Below, piece after piece: positions 1 to 7,510 of a stretch of 64,000 nucleotides of DNA (position 1 is its first letter; each line of letters opens with the position of its first letter). The position numbers were made by a program, and so were the translations under genes. The notes beneath the pieces were generated by a model. It had not been told where the DNA came from, did not search any database, and was given only the letters and a program-made list of their open reading frames with translations. Location of the stretch: the NCBI GenBank assembly GCA_001298545.1, contig LJCX01000027.1, positions 62,001 to 126,000 on the forward strand, in the 5' to 3' direction. This stretch comes from Actinobacteria bacterium OV320. GTDB taxonomy: Bacteria; Actinomycetota; Actinomycetes; Streptomycetales; Streptomycetaceae.

Positions 1-867
1 ACCCTGCCCGTCGGGGCGCGACTGGCCGTCGTGGGTCCGAGCGGGGTCGGGAAGTCCACGCTGACCGGGCTGGTCGCCGGACTCCTCGAGCCGGTGCGCG
101 GGGAGATAAGGATCTGCGGCCGGCCGGTGCCGAGCGGTGCCGCGGCCGCTCGGCGCGTGCTCATCCCGCAGGAGGCGTACGTGTTCAGCGACACCCTCGG
201 CGCGAACCTCACGCATCTGCGGCCGGACCCCGTGCCCGAGGCGGAACTGCTCGCGGCGGCCGAGGCGGTCGGTCTGACCCCGCTGCTCGACGCGCTGGGC
301 GGACCGGCGGCGAGGGTGGATCCGGCGGCGCTGTCGGCCGGCGAACGCCAGTTGATCGCCCTCACCCGCGCCTACCTGTCACCCGCCCCGCTCGCCCTCC
401 TCGACGAGGCGACCAGCCACCTGGACCAGGAGGCGGAGGCCCGGGCCGAGCGCGCCTTCGCCGCCCGGCCGGGCGGCACCCTGGTCGTCGTCGCCCACCG
501 CATCAGCTCGGCCAGGCGCGCCGGCCGGGTGCTGGTCATGGACGGGCCGCGGACCACGTACGGGACCCACGACGAGGTGGTGCGACGCTCGCCCCTGTAC
601 CGCGATCTCGTCGGCGGCTGGGAGGACGGAGGGGCCGTGGCCGAGGAAGGAGGGAAAGCGGGCGAAGCGGGGAGACCGGCGGCATCGGGGGGAGCGGGCG
701 GCGGCTCAAAGCCAGCCCTGCCCCTGGGAGATACGGATGGCGTCGACCCGGTTGCGGGCGCCGGTCTTGCGGGTGATCGCCGCCATGTAGTTGCGCACGG
801 TCCCGTGGGACAGGTGCAGGTTCCCGGCGATCTCCGCGATGGAGGCGCCCTCGGCGGCGAGGGTTAA
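1..867 (+). CDS. ABC exporter ATPase, C-terminal part (RamB/AmfA-like)
   Basis: The gene starts before the window; only the nucleotide-binding domain is visible. Walker A reads GPSGVGKST near codon 12. It is followed by a Q-loop (LIPQEAYVFSD), an unusual signature LSAGERQ, Walker B LALLDEATSHLD and the H-loop VAHR. The LSAGERQ signature and the neighbouring RamR-like gene suggest the second half-transporter of a ram/amf-type lanthipeptide (SapB-like) cluster, exporting peptide across the membrane; this assignment is inference. The reading frame continues past the usual domain end into the convergent regulator gene and overlaps it by 162 bases. The last 55 or so residues are Gly/Ala-rich and look like antisense of the regulator's HTH, so the tail may be a run-on. 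Confidence 0.8.
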   Translation, partial: TLPVGARLAVVGPSGVGKSTLTGLVAGLLEPVRGEIRICGRPVPSGAAAARRVLIPQEAYVFSDTLGANLTHLRPDPVPEAELLAAAEAVGLTPLLDALGGPAARVDPAALSAGERQLIALTRAYLSPAPLALLDEATSHLDQEAEARAERAFAARPGGTLVVVAHRISSARRAGRVLVMDGPRTTYGTHDEVVRRSPLYRDLVGGWEDGGAVAEEGGKAGEAGRPAASGGAGGGSKPALPLGDTDGVDPVAGAGLAGDRRHVVAHGPVGQVQVPGDLRDGGALGGEG

Positions 868-1314
868 CACGCTCAGCTCCCGCCGGGTCAGCGGCATCTC
901 GGCGGCCTTGAGGAAGCCGAAGCCCAGCGAATCATTGACGAAACGTTCCCCCTGGGCGACCTGCCGGATGCCGCGCAGCAACTGCTCCGGCGTGCCCGCC
1001 TTGTCGACATAGCCGAGTGCCCCCGCCTCCAGGGCCCGTTTCAGCAGGCCGGGCCGGTTCGCACTGGCGAGGACCAGCAAGCGGGGCGGCACCGGACCGC
1101 CGCCCCGCCGGCATAAGTCGCCCAGGGGTGGGAGGCCGTAGGCGTCGGAGCAGTCGAGATCCGCCGCGCACACGTCCGGGCGCACCGCCCCGACGCGGCC
1201 GGCCGCGCTGCGCCAGGGGACGTCCTCCACCCGGAGATCGGGTTCCCGGGCCAGCCACTGTGCGAGGACCGATCTGACCAGACACGCGTCGTGCACCAGT
1301 AGTACGCGGATCAC
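706..1314 (-). CDS. ramR: LuxR-family response regulator, RamR-like
   Basis: The product is 202 aa, starting at a GTG with AAGGGG five bases upstream. The receiver domain spans about residues 1-115. It keeps one acidic residue (D9) of the usual acidic pair, D52/D54 around the phosphorylation site, and a Lys in GYVDKAG. The LuxR/NarL HTH covers about 140-195 (LTRRELSVLTLAAEG, then HGTVRNYMAAITRKTGARNR). The sequence style and its place beside the exporter match RamR/AmfR, the activator of the SapB-type lanthipeptide operon used in aerial growth. The receiver looks atypical, as in RamR, so control by classical phosphotransfer is uncertain. It could be another orphan LuxR regulator. A longer upstream reading with Thr/Arg repeats (from 1470) is rejected because the RBS supports 1314. 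Confidence 0.75.
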   Translation of the reverse strand: MIRVLLVHDACLVRSVLAQWLAREPDLRVEDVPWRSAAGRVGAVRPDVCAADLDCSDAYGLPPLGDLCRRGGGPVPPRLLVLASANRPGLLKRALEAGALGYVDKAGTPEQLLRGIRQVAQGERFVNDSLGFGFLKAAEMPLTRRELSVLTLAAEGASIAEIAGNLHLSHGTVRNYMAAITRKTGARNRVDAIRISQGQGWL

Positions 1315-1639
1315 TGCCGCCCCTTCAGCTCTCGTCGTACGCCGGTTCCGTGGTGTTGTCCGTGGTGTCGTTCTCGGTGTCGTTCTCGGTGTTGAACGCG
1401 TGCCCATTCTTCGGCTCCGGGACCTTTTCTCAGCGCGAAGATCCGGCCATCGGGATGCGCGGGGGCGCACGCGGGGCGCCCGTACGCCGTCGCGCGCTTC
1501 GACCGAGGGGGCGTGAGGGTGGTCCGACGGGGTACGGGGGCAGCCCTCGGGGGCGCGTCGCTCGCCGTGCGCGCCGGGCCCCCAGGGGGCAGATTTGGAC
1601 CCTGAGGCTCGCGCGGCGCCGGGCGAGGAGGTGGTCGCC

Positions 1640-3787
1640 GTGTCGGACGGGCAGATGTCGTCCGGTCAGGCACCTGCGACCGAATGGGCGCCGGTCGGCC
1701 AACCGCTGCTCTCCCTGGCGCTGACGTCGATGATGGACGCCGTCGGCGCGCACTCGGGTGCCGTGTACCTGCGTCCGGGCGACGAGCCGCTGCTGGAGAT
1801 GGCGGTGATGGCGGGGCTGCCCCGGTCCTTCGCGGCGCCCTGGGAGCGGGTGGGACTGAGCGCGCCGATCCCGGTCGCCGAGGCGGTGCGCGAGCGGCGG
1901 CTGGTGTGGGTGGGCGGGGTGGAGGACATGGCCCGCCGCTATCCGCGGATCGCCGTCGTGCTGCCCTATCCCTTCGCGCTGGCCGCGCTGCCGGTGCTGA
2001 CCGCGACCCGGGTGTACGGCGCGGTCTTCGTCACCTGGCCCGGCTCGCACCCGCCGGATCTCTCCGACCGGGAGCGCCAGGAGCTGACGGCGGCCTGTGA
2101 GCGGCTCGCGCTGCGGCTGGAACGCGCCGCGTCGAAGAACCGTTCGGTGCGGGCCGAGACCGATCTGCTGGGGCTGGGCCCGCCGGGCGGCGTCGCCGAC
2201 ACGCTCGGCACGGTCGAGGCGGCACGGATGGTGTCGCGGCTGCCGTACGGAATGTGCTCGCTCGACGTGAGCGGACGGGTCGGGTTCGCGAACGAGGCGG
2301 CCTGCGAACTGCTCGGCGTCCCGGTGGGCGGGCTGCTCGGTTCGCAGCTGTGGGCGACGGTTCCCTGGCTGAACGATCCCCTGTACGAGGAGCGCTACCG
2401 GGCCGCGCTGCTCAGCCAGGAGGCCACCTCGTTCGTGGCGCTGCGCCCGCCCTCGCAGTGGCTGTCGTTCCGGCTGTATCCGAGTACCACCGGGATCAGC
2501 GTGCGGATCAGCCGGGCCCGGGCGGTGTCGGAGATGAGCCCGACCGGTCCCCGCTCGGAGGACGCGCCGACCCGGCTGGTGTCGATGTCGCAGGCGCTGA
2601 GCATGGCCGGGGCGCTCACCGAGACGGTGAGCGTGCAGGACGTGGTGGGACTGGTGGCGGACGAGATCGCGCCGGCGGTGGGCAGTCAGGCCCTGGCGCT
2701 GCTCGGCGCGCGGGCCGGGCGGCTGCACGTGCTCGGGCACCACGGGTACCCCGACCCGCATGTCGTGGAGCGGTTCGACCGGACGCCGCTGTCCTCCCCG
2801 ACGCCGGGTGCGCACGCGGCCGCCACCGGCGTCCCGGCGTTCTTCGACTCCCGGCAGGATCTGGAGCGGCTGTACCCGGCCCGGCACTCCACACCCGACG
2901 GGTTCGCCGCCTGGGCCTTCCTGCCGTTGATCGCCTCCGGCCGCCCGGTGGGCGCCTGTGTGCTGGCCTACGCCGAACCGCACCCGTTCTCCACGCACGA
3001 ACGTGCGGTGCTGACCAGCCTCGCCGGGCTGATCGCACAGGCCCTGGACCGCGCCCTGCTCTACGACGTCAAACACCAGTTGGCGCACGGGCTCCAGGCG
3101 GCGCTGCTGCCGCACTCGCTGCCGCCGCTGCCCGGGATCGAGGCGACCGCCCGCTATCTGCCCGCCACCCGGGGCATGGAGATCGGCGGGGACTTCTACG
3201 ACCTGGTGCCCTCGCACCCGCACGCGGCGGCCGTGATCGGGGACGTGCAGGGACACAACGTGACCGCGGCCGGACTGATGGGCCAGATCCGTACCGCCGT
3301 CCGCGCGTACACGACGGTGGGGCAGGAGCCGGCGGAGGTGATGCGCAGCACCAACCGGCTGCTGATCGACCTCGGCTCCGACCTGTTCGCGAGCTGTCTC
3401 TACCTGCGGCTGGATCCTGCCCGGGGGCGGGCCGTCATGGCCCAGGCGGGGCATCCCCCGCCGCTGCTGCGCCGGGCGGACGGCCGGGTGCGCGTTCTCG
3501 ACCTCGCGGGCGGTCCGCTGCTGGGCATCGACGCCTCGGCGACCTATCCGACGACGGAGGTCGAGCTGACCGACGGCTGTGTCCTCGCCCTCTACACCGA
3601 CGGGCTCATCGAGACGCCGGGGGTGGACATCGAGGACGCGGTCGCCGACCTGGGGCGGCGGCTCGGCGAGGCCGGGGACCGTCCGTTGGCGGAGCTGGCC
3701 GACGAGCTGGTGGGTCCCCACGCGGCGGCGGACGAGCGGCGTGACGACGTGGCGCTGCTGTTGCTGCGGGCTCGCCGTGACGCGTGA
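1640..3787 (+). CDS. GAF/PAS SpoIIE-type protein phosphatase
   Basis: The product is 715 aa from a GTG preceded by GAGGAGG at 8 bases. Domains in order are a GAF-like region (about 25-150), a PAS domain (about 195-290), a second GAF (about 320-470) and a PP2C/SpoIIE phosphatase (about 485-712). The phosphatase carries the metal-binding motifs GGDFYD, GDVQGHN, YTDGLIE and RRDDVAL. Such proteins dephosphorylate STAS anti-sigma antagonists and so release stress sigma factors; the GAF and PAS domains would sense redox or a small ligand. There is no transmembrane segment. No kinase or antagonist gene lies adjacent, but a STAS antagonist is at 57224. A strong hairpin follows the stop. Confidence 0.9.
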   Translation: MSDGQMSSGQAPATEWAPVGQPLLSLALTSMMDAVGAHSGAVYLRPGDEPLLEMAVMAGLPRSFAAPWERVGLSAPIPVAEAVRERRLVWVGGVEDMARRYPRIAVVLPYPFALAALPVLTATRVYGAVFVTWPGSHPPDLSDRERQELTAACERLALRLERAASKNRSVRAETDLLGLGPPGGVADTLGTVEAARMVSRLPYGMCSLDVSGRVGFANEAACELLGVPVGGLLGSQLWATVPWLNDPLYEERYRAALLSQEATSFVALRPPSQWLSFRLYPSTTGISVRISRARAVSEMSPTGPRSEDAPTRLVSMSQALSMAGALTETVSVQDVVGLVADEIAPAVGSQALALLGARAGRLHVLGHHGYPDPHVVERFDRTPLSSPTPGAHAAATGVPAFFDSRQDLERLYPARHSTPDGFAAWAFLPLIASGRPVGACVLAYAEPHPFSTHERAVLTSLAGLIAQALDRALLYDVKHQLAHGLQAALLPHSLPPLPGIEATARYLPATRGMEIGGDFYDLVPSHPHAAAVIGDVQGHNVTAAGLMGQIRTAVRAYTTVGQEPAEVMRSTNRLLIDLGSDLFASCLYLRLDPARGRAVMAQAGHPPPLLRRADGRVRVLDLAGGPLLGIDASATYPTTEVELTDGCVLALYTDGLIETPGVDIEDAVADLGRRLGEAGDRPLAELADELVGPHAAADERRDDVALLLLRARRDA

Positions 3788-3810
3788 GCAGCGTCGCCGG
3801 GCGCAGACAC

Positions 3811-3846
3811 GAACGGTCCGACCCCCGCCGGAGGGTCGGACCGTTC
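3811..3846. terminator. bidirectional hairpin terminator
   Basis: A perfect 14-bp inverted repeat (GAACGGTCCGACCC and its complement) with an 8-base loop sits exactly between the convergent phosphatase and protease genes. It has no long T-run, as is usual in Streptomyces. Confidence 0.85.
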
Positions 3847-3859
3847 AGCTGATGCCGGA

Positions 3860-5374
3860 TCAGTGCGACTCGGTCACACCCGAGCCGTCCGCCGCGCCGT
3901 TGTCGTTCTGGTCGTGGCCGCCCGCGTTCTCGTCCGCGCCGCCGTCGGCGTTCTCGTCCGCGCCGCCGACGATGGCCTCGCCGGTGTTGTCGTCGATGCC
4001 GTCACCGTTCTCGTCCACGGCGCCCGCGCCGGCCTCTTCGCCGCCGCCGACGATGGCCTCGCCGGTGTTGTCGTCGATGCCGTCACCGTTCTCGTCCACC
4101 GCACCGGCACCGGCTTCCTCGCCGCCGCCGACGATGGCCTCGCCGGTGTTGTCGTCGATGCCGTCACCGTTCTCGTCCACGGCGCCCGCGCCGGCCTCCT
4201 CGCCGCCGACCGCGTCACCGGCGCCGATGCCGCCGTCGCCGAGGGTCGCGCCGACCGCCTCGAGCGCGGTGGTCACCGGCTGGAAGAAGGTCTCGCCGCC
4301 GACGGTGCAGTCGCCGCTGCCACCCGAGGTCAGGCCGATCGCCTGGCCTTCCTGGGTGAAGAGCGAGCCGCCGCTGTCGCCGGGCTCGGCGCAGACGTCC
4401 GTCTGGATGAGGCCCGTGACGGTGCCCTCGGGGTAGTTCACGGTGGCGTCGAGGGCGAGGACCTGACCGTCGTTGAGACCGGTGGTGCTGCCCATCCGGA
4501 AGACCTGCGTGCCGACCGTGGCCTCGGCGGCCTCGGTGATCGCGAGGGTCTGGTCGCCGAGGTTGACCTCGCTCGCGGCCACGGTGGCGGCGTCGTCGTA
4601 CTTCACGAGCGCGAAGTCGCCGTCCCCGGGGAAGGTCGCCTGGTCGACGGTGGCGATCGGCTCGCCGTCCTCGGAGTCGGACCACTGCTCGGCCGCCACC
4701 CCGCAGTGACCGGCCGTCAGGAAGGCCGGGGAGCCGTCGCCGGCCGTCACGTTGAAGCCGAGGGAACAGCGTGCCCCGCCGCCGAATATCGCGTCGCCTC
4801 CGGCGACCTTCGTGGTGAAGGTGCCGGCCGACTTCTGGATCGTCGCCATGCCCGTGCCGAGGGTCTTGACGGTCGACTCGATCTGGTCCCACTTGGTGCC
4901 GGTGACCGTGGAGTCGGCGGTGACGAGGATCTTGTTCGTCTTGGGGTCGACGGCCCAGGCGGTGCCCGGGATCGTCGCTTCCTTCTTCAGCGTCTTCGCG
5001 GCCGCCTCGAGTTCGGCGGTGCTGTTGTCGACCTGGCGGATCTTGGCGCCCGCCTTCTTGGCCTGCACGATGACCTGGTTCTCGTCGCCGTCGATGTTGA
5101 TGTCATCGCCCTCGACGCTGATCACGTTGACGACGAGCTGCTTGCCCTCGCTGTCGTAGTACGAGCCGGCGAAGGCGTCACCGAGCAGCTTCTCGAGCTG
5201 TGCGGCGAGGTCCGAGGCGTCGCCCGCCTTGAGCGTCTTCACCGTGGCGGCGTTGTCGGAACCGCCGTCCTGGGAGGCGTTGGCCTGGGGAAGCAGGATG
5301 GCTGCCGCTCCGAGCGCAGCCACACCGCCTGCGGCGATGATGGCCTTGCGCTTCGTAACTCGCTTGTGACTCAA
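3860..5374 (-). CDS. secreted S1-family serine protease with Asp-rich repeats
   Basis: The product is 504 aa, starting at a TTG with AGGAGG eight bases upstream. A signal peptide (about 1-33, KRK then a hydrophobic stretch ending ANA) leads a propeptide to about 195. The mature chymotrypsin/streptogrisin-like domain has H223 in TAGHCG, D253 in GDFALVKYD and S334 in GDSGG, with Cys pairs at 203/224 and 328/356. After about residue 390 come three near-identical 27-residue repeats centred on DENGDGIDDNTGE, then an Asp/Asn/Gly-rich end. These resemble calcium-binding thrombospondin-3 or EF-loop motifs; that role is inference. The propeptide is alpha-lytic-protease-like in position but I cannot assign it precisely. 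A hairpin separates it from the convergent phosphatase gene. Confidence 0.9.
   Translation of the reverse strand: MSHKRVTKRKAIIAAGGVAALGAAAILLPQANASQDGGSDNAATVKTLKAGDASDLAAQLEKLLGDAFAGSYYDSEGKQLVVNVISVEGDDINIDGDENQVIVQAKKAGAKIRQVDNSTAELEAAAKTLKKEATIPGTAWAVDPKTNKILVTADSTVTGTKWDQIESTVKTLGTGMATIQKSAGTFTTKVAGGDAIFGGGARCSLGFNVTAGDGSPAFLTAGHCGVAAEQWSDSEDGEPIATVDQATFPGDGDFALVKYDDAATVAASEVNLGDQTLAITEAAEATVGTQVFRMGSTTGLNDGQVLALDATVNYPEGTVTGLIQTDVCAEPGDSGGSLFTQEGQAIGLTSGGSGDCTVGGETFFQPVTTALEAVGATLGDGGIGAGDAVGGEEAGAGAVDENGDGIDDNTGEAIVGGGEEAGAGAVDENGDGIDDNTGEAIVGGGEEAGAGAVDENGDGIDDNTGEAIVGGADENADGGADENAGGHDQNDNGAADGSGVTESH
3963..4205 (-). repeat. three 81-bp in-frame repeats in the protease tail
   Basis: The repeated block recurs with an 81-base period (the marker gatggcctcg falls at 3971, 4052 and 4133). 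Each unit encodes 27 residues including DENGDGIDDNTGE. Copies differ by a few synonymous changes, which suggests recent duplication. Confidence 0.9.
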
Positions 5375-6401
5375 AAAACTCGACCTCCTGGGGGACGGGG
5401 TCTGGCTGCCGGGGTTCGGCAGCTCCGTACAGCGGCGCCTGGTTGGCCATGAGTACGCAGCGGTCGAGGGGTGCGTTCAATCGCGTTTGCCAACTTCCTT
5501 TGCTCAAACCTGAATCGGCCATGACCGGAGTCCGACCCCGCGACCTCGCGAACAAACGCCCATATGGCGATGACGACCGCCGAAGCCGACAAGATCCTTT
5601 CGGTCGGCTCCGCACTCCGGGCGCTCGCTCCGGGCCCGTTGGCCGAAGTTGCCCACGACTCCCGCCCGTTCGGTGTCTCCCCTGGTCAGGGGCGTCGACG
5701 CGGAAGGACGAAGGACTGCCGGGGGAGCTGTCGGCGCCGTCGACGGACAGGGCTGCCGTGCTCGCCGCCCCGGCCGTCCGAGAGACCCCGGAAGAACGAA
5801 GACGGCAGGCCGGCCGACTTCGTTCCGGTGAGCGGTGACCGATTCGGATGTCCGGAACCGAGCGGTACCGACGAAGCCCGGCCACCGAAAGCGGTTGTGG
5901 ATCTGTGCGTCAGCTATGTGCCCCGCCAGCCGACCCTCGACGGACCGACACGCCTCGCAGTCGAACGGTGACGTTGCGTTCAGATCCGCGGGTCGAATCC
6001 CCGCTTCAGAGAATCTGCACATCGAATGCCCAAGCGGGTCACCGCGAGCAGGGGTTCTGCACAACTGCCCGGCGCCCGCCACGCCTTTGGTGCGGGAGTG
6101 TCGGATTCGCCGCGAGACCGCCGGACGCTCATCCGAGCAGATCCCGCCCATGGTGTGAAGAAGTCGCCGACAAGCAGTGGGCGCGCCTGCACCGTTTCAC
6201 GCTCCCGTGACACAAGTTCCCAGGTGAACGCGGTGATTGATTGGCTGCGCCGACCGCGGACCTGCTTTGATCCAACGCACCGCAGGGTCATCGCGGCCTC
6301 CCGGAAACGGGGTGCCCGGTGCCCGTGCTCGCGGCCGTCATCTGTCCCCAGAGGGGGCCGCTCCGCCCTTATGAGATATCCATGTGAAGGGAAGTTCCAC
6401 C
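5375..6401. other. lower-GC intergenic region, no convincing gene
   Basis: About 1 kb separates the protease from the peptide operon. Local GC is visibly lower than in the flanking genes. The open frames present lack Streptomyces third-position bias and good RBSs. The region should contain the promoter for the leftward protease gene and for the rightward peptide operon, but I could not fix either. A T-arm-like hairpin lies at 5988-6004 without a tRNA around it. Confidence 0.5.
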
Positions 6402-6617
6402 ATGAACTCCACCCCCCAGGTTGAGACCGTCGAGATCTCCGACGCCGAGCTGGACAACGTCTCCGGCGGTCTGTCCCTGAACGCCGTCGGCACCGTCACC
6501 GGCCTGGTGGACGGCATCGCCCCGGTCTCCGGCCTGGTCAACACGGCCGTCGGCACCGTCGAGGGTGTCACCGGCCTGAACACGGCCCCGGTCACCAACC
6601 TGGTCGCCGGTCTCTGA
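6402..6617 (+). CDS. double-glycine-leader peptide, Cys-free bacteriocin-like precursor
   Basis: The product is 71 aa; the ATG has GAAGGGAAG seven bases upstream. An in-frame GTG 18 bases earlier has no RBS. The leader is residues 1-23 and ends ELDNVSGG, a classic C39-peptidase double-glycine site. The 48-residue core contains no Cys, Lys, Arg or His and is rich in Val, Gly, Thr, Leu and Ala. It shows an imperfect internal duplication (AVGTVTGLVDG... against AVGTVEGVTGL...) and several GxxxG motifs. The following genes encode an NHLM-type exporter with a C39 peptidase, so this is its likely substrate. Similar proteins may be labelled type A2 lantipeptide, but no lanthionine can form without Cys. 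Its biological role is unknown; an unmodified membrane-active or self-assembling peptide is inferred. Confidence 0.8.
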   Translation: MNSTPQVETVEISDAELDNVSGGLSLNAVGTVTGLVDGIAPVSGLVNTAVGTVEGVTGLNTAPVTNLVAGL

Positions 6618-6639
6618 TCGCACCTTTCGTGACCCCTTT

Positions 6640-6672
6640 GAGTCCCGGAGCCGTCACCCGGCTCCGGGACTC
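6640..6672 (+). terminator. strong hairpin between peptide gene and exporter genes
   Basis: A perfect 14-bp stem (GAGTCCCGGAGCCG and complement) with a 5-base loop lies 22 bases after the peptide stop and 31 bases before the next start. It probably acts as a partial terminator, so that much more peptide than exporter mRNA is made. Confidence 0.8.
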
Positions 6673-6703
6673 ATCGGCGCCCTGAAACTCCCTAGGTAGG
6701 CCC

Positions 6704-7510
6704 GTGCAGTTCCGCCAACAGGCCCTCGCCAAGCTCCAGTCGCCGGAGGAACTCGACCTGCCGGTGCGTTTCGCGCGCCCTCAGGGCTGGCTGGTGCTGT
6801 CCGTGACCGTGGCCGTCATGGCGGCCGCCTCCGTGTGGGCGGTGACCGGTTCGGTCGCCTCCACGGTGAGCGCGCCCGCCGTCCTCACCCACGGCGAGGG
6901 CAGCTACATCCTCCAGAGCCCGGCCGCGGGCCAGGTCACCGCGGTCCTCGCCGAGGAGGGCGAGCGGCTGCCCGCCGGCTCGCCCGTGCTGAAGGTGCGT
7001 ACGGCGGAGGGCGACACCGTGGTGCGGACGGTCGCCGCGGGCCGGATCACCGCACTCGCCGCCACCATCGGTCAGATCATCTCCACCGGCGCGAACGTCG
7101 CCGCCGTCGAGAAGGTCGCCGACGCCGACGACCCGCTGTACGCCACGGTGTACGTCCCCGCGGAGAACGCGGCCTCCATCCCGTCCGGCGCGGCCGTCGA
7201 CCTGACCGTGCAGACCGTGCCCTCGCAGGAGTACGGCGTGCTGCGCGGTCATGTGAAGTCGGTGGACCGCGCGGCCCAGTCGGCGCAGGCGATCGCCGCG
7301 TTCCTCGGCGACAGCCAGCTGGGCGAGCAGTTCACCGAGGACGGCCGCCCGGTGGCGGTCCTGGTCCGTCTGGACCGGTCCTCGGCGACGAAGAGCGGCT
7401 ACCGGTGGTCGTCCGCGGACGGGCCGCCGTTCGCCCTCACCTCCATGACCATGGCCACGGGTTCGATCCGGCTGGCCGACCAGCGTCCCGTCGATTGGCT
7501 GCTCCCGTGA
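6704..7510 (+). CDS. NHLM-type membrane fusion protein (HlyD-like)
   Basis: The product is 268 aa from GTG. A short cytoplasmic N-terminus is followed by one transmembrane helix (about 28-48). An extracytoplasmic part follows with two lipoyl/barrel-sandwich halves (LQSPAAGQVTAVLAEEGERLPAG, VRTVAAGRITALAATIGQIISTG) and a beta-barrel end. This is the adaptor of NHLM/NHLP peptide export systems, linking the two ABC proteins; in a Gram-positive host it probably holds or guides the peptide outside the membrane. Its stop overlaps the next start (GTGA), indicating translational coupling. The long coiled hairpin of Gram-negative HlyD proteins is missing, as expected for this subfamily. Confidence 0.85.
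   Translation: MQFRQQALAKLQSPEELDLPVRFARPQGWLVLSVTVAVMAAASVWAVTGSVASTVSAPAVLTHGEGSYILQSPAAGQVTAVLAEEGERLPAGSPVLKVRTAEGDTVVRTVAAGRITALAATIGQIISTGANVAAVEKVADADDPLYATVYVPAENAASIPSGAAVDLTVQTVPSQEYGVLRGHVKSVDRAAQSAQAIAAFLGDSQLGEQFTEDGRPVAVLVRLDRSSATKSGYRWSSADGPPFALTSMTMATGSIRLADQRPVDWLLP

Noticed and set aside
1430..3721. Long minus-strand frame opposite the first phosphatase
   Set aside because: GC-rich Streptomyces genes commonly leave open antisense frames; the real product is the plus-strand phosphatase with clear domains.
5988..6004. tRNA T-arm-like hairpin GCGGG-TCGAATC-CCCGC
   Set aside because: No acceptor stem, D-arm or anticodon arm can be built around it, and the T-loop lacks the TTC start. 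At most a remnant or chance.
5178..6151. Overlapping minus-strand frames upstream of the protease
   Set aside because: They lack codon bias and RBSs, and overlap one another and the protease start.
6402..6617. Lanthipeptide precursor (type A2) interpretation of the small peptide
   Set aside because: The core has no Cys, so no lanthionine can form, and no LanM, LanB/C or class III/IV synthetase lies nearby.
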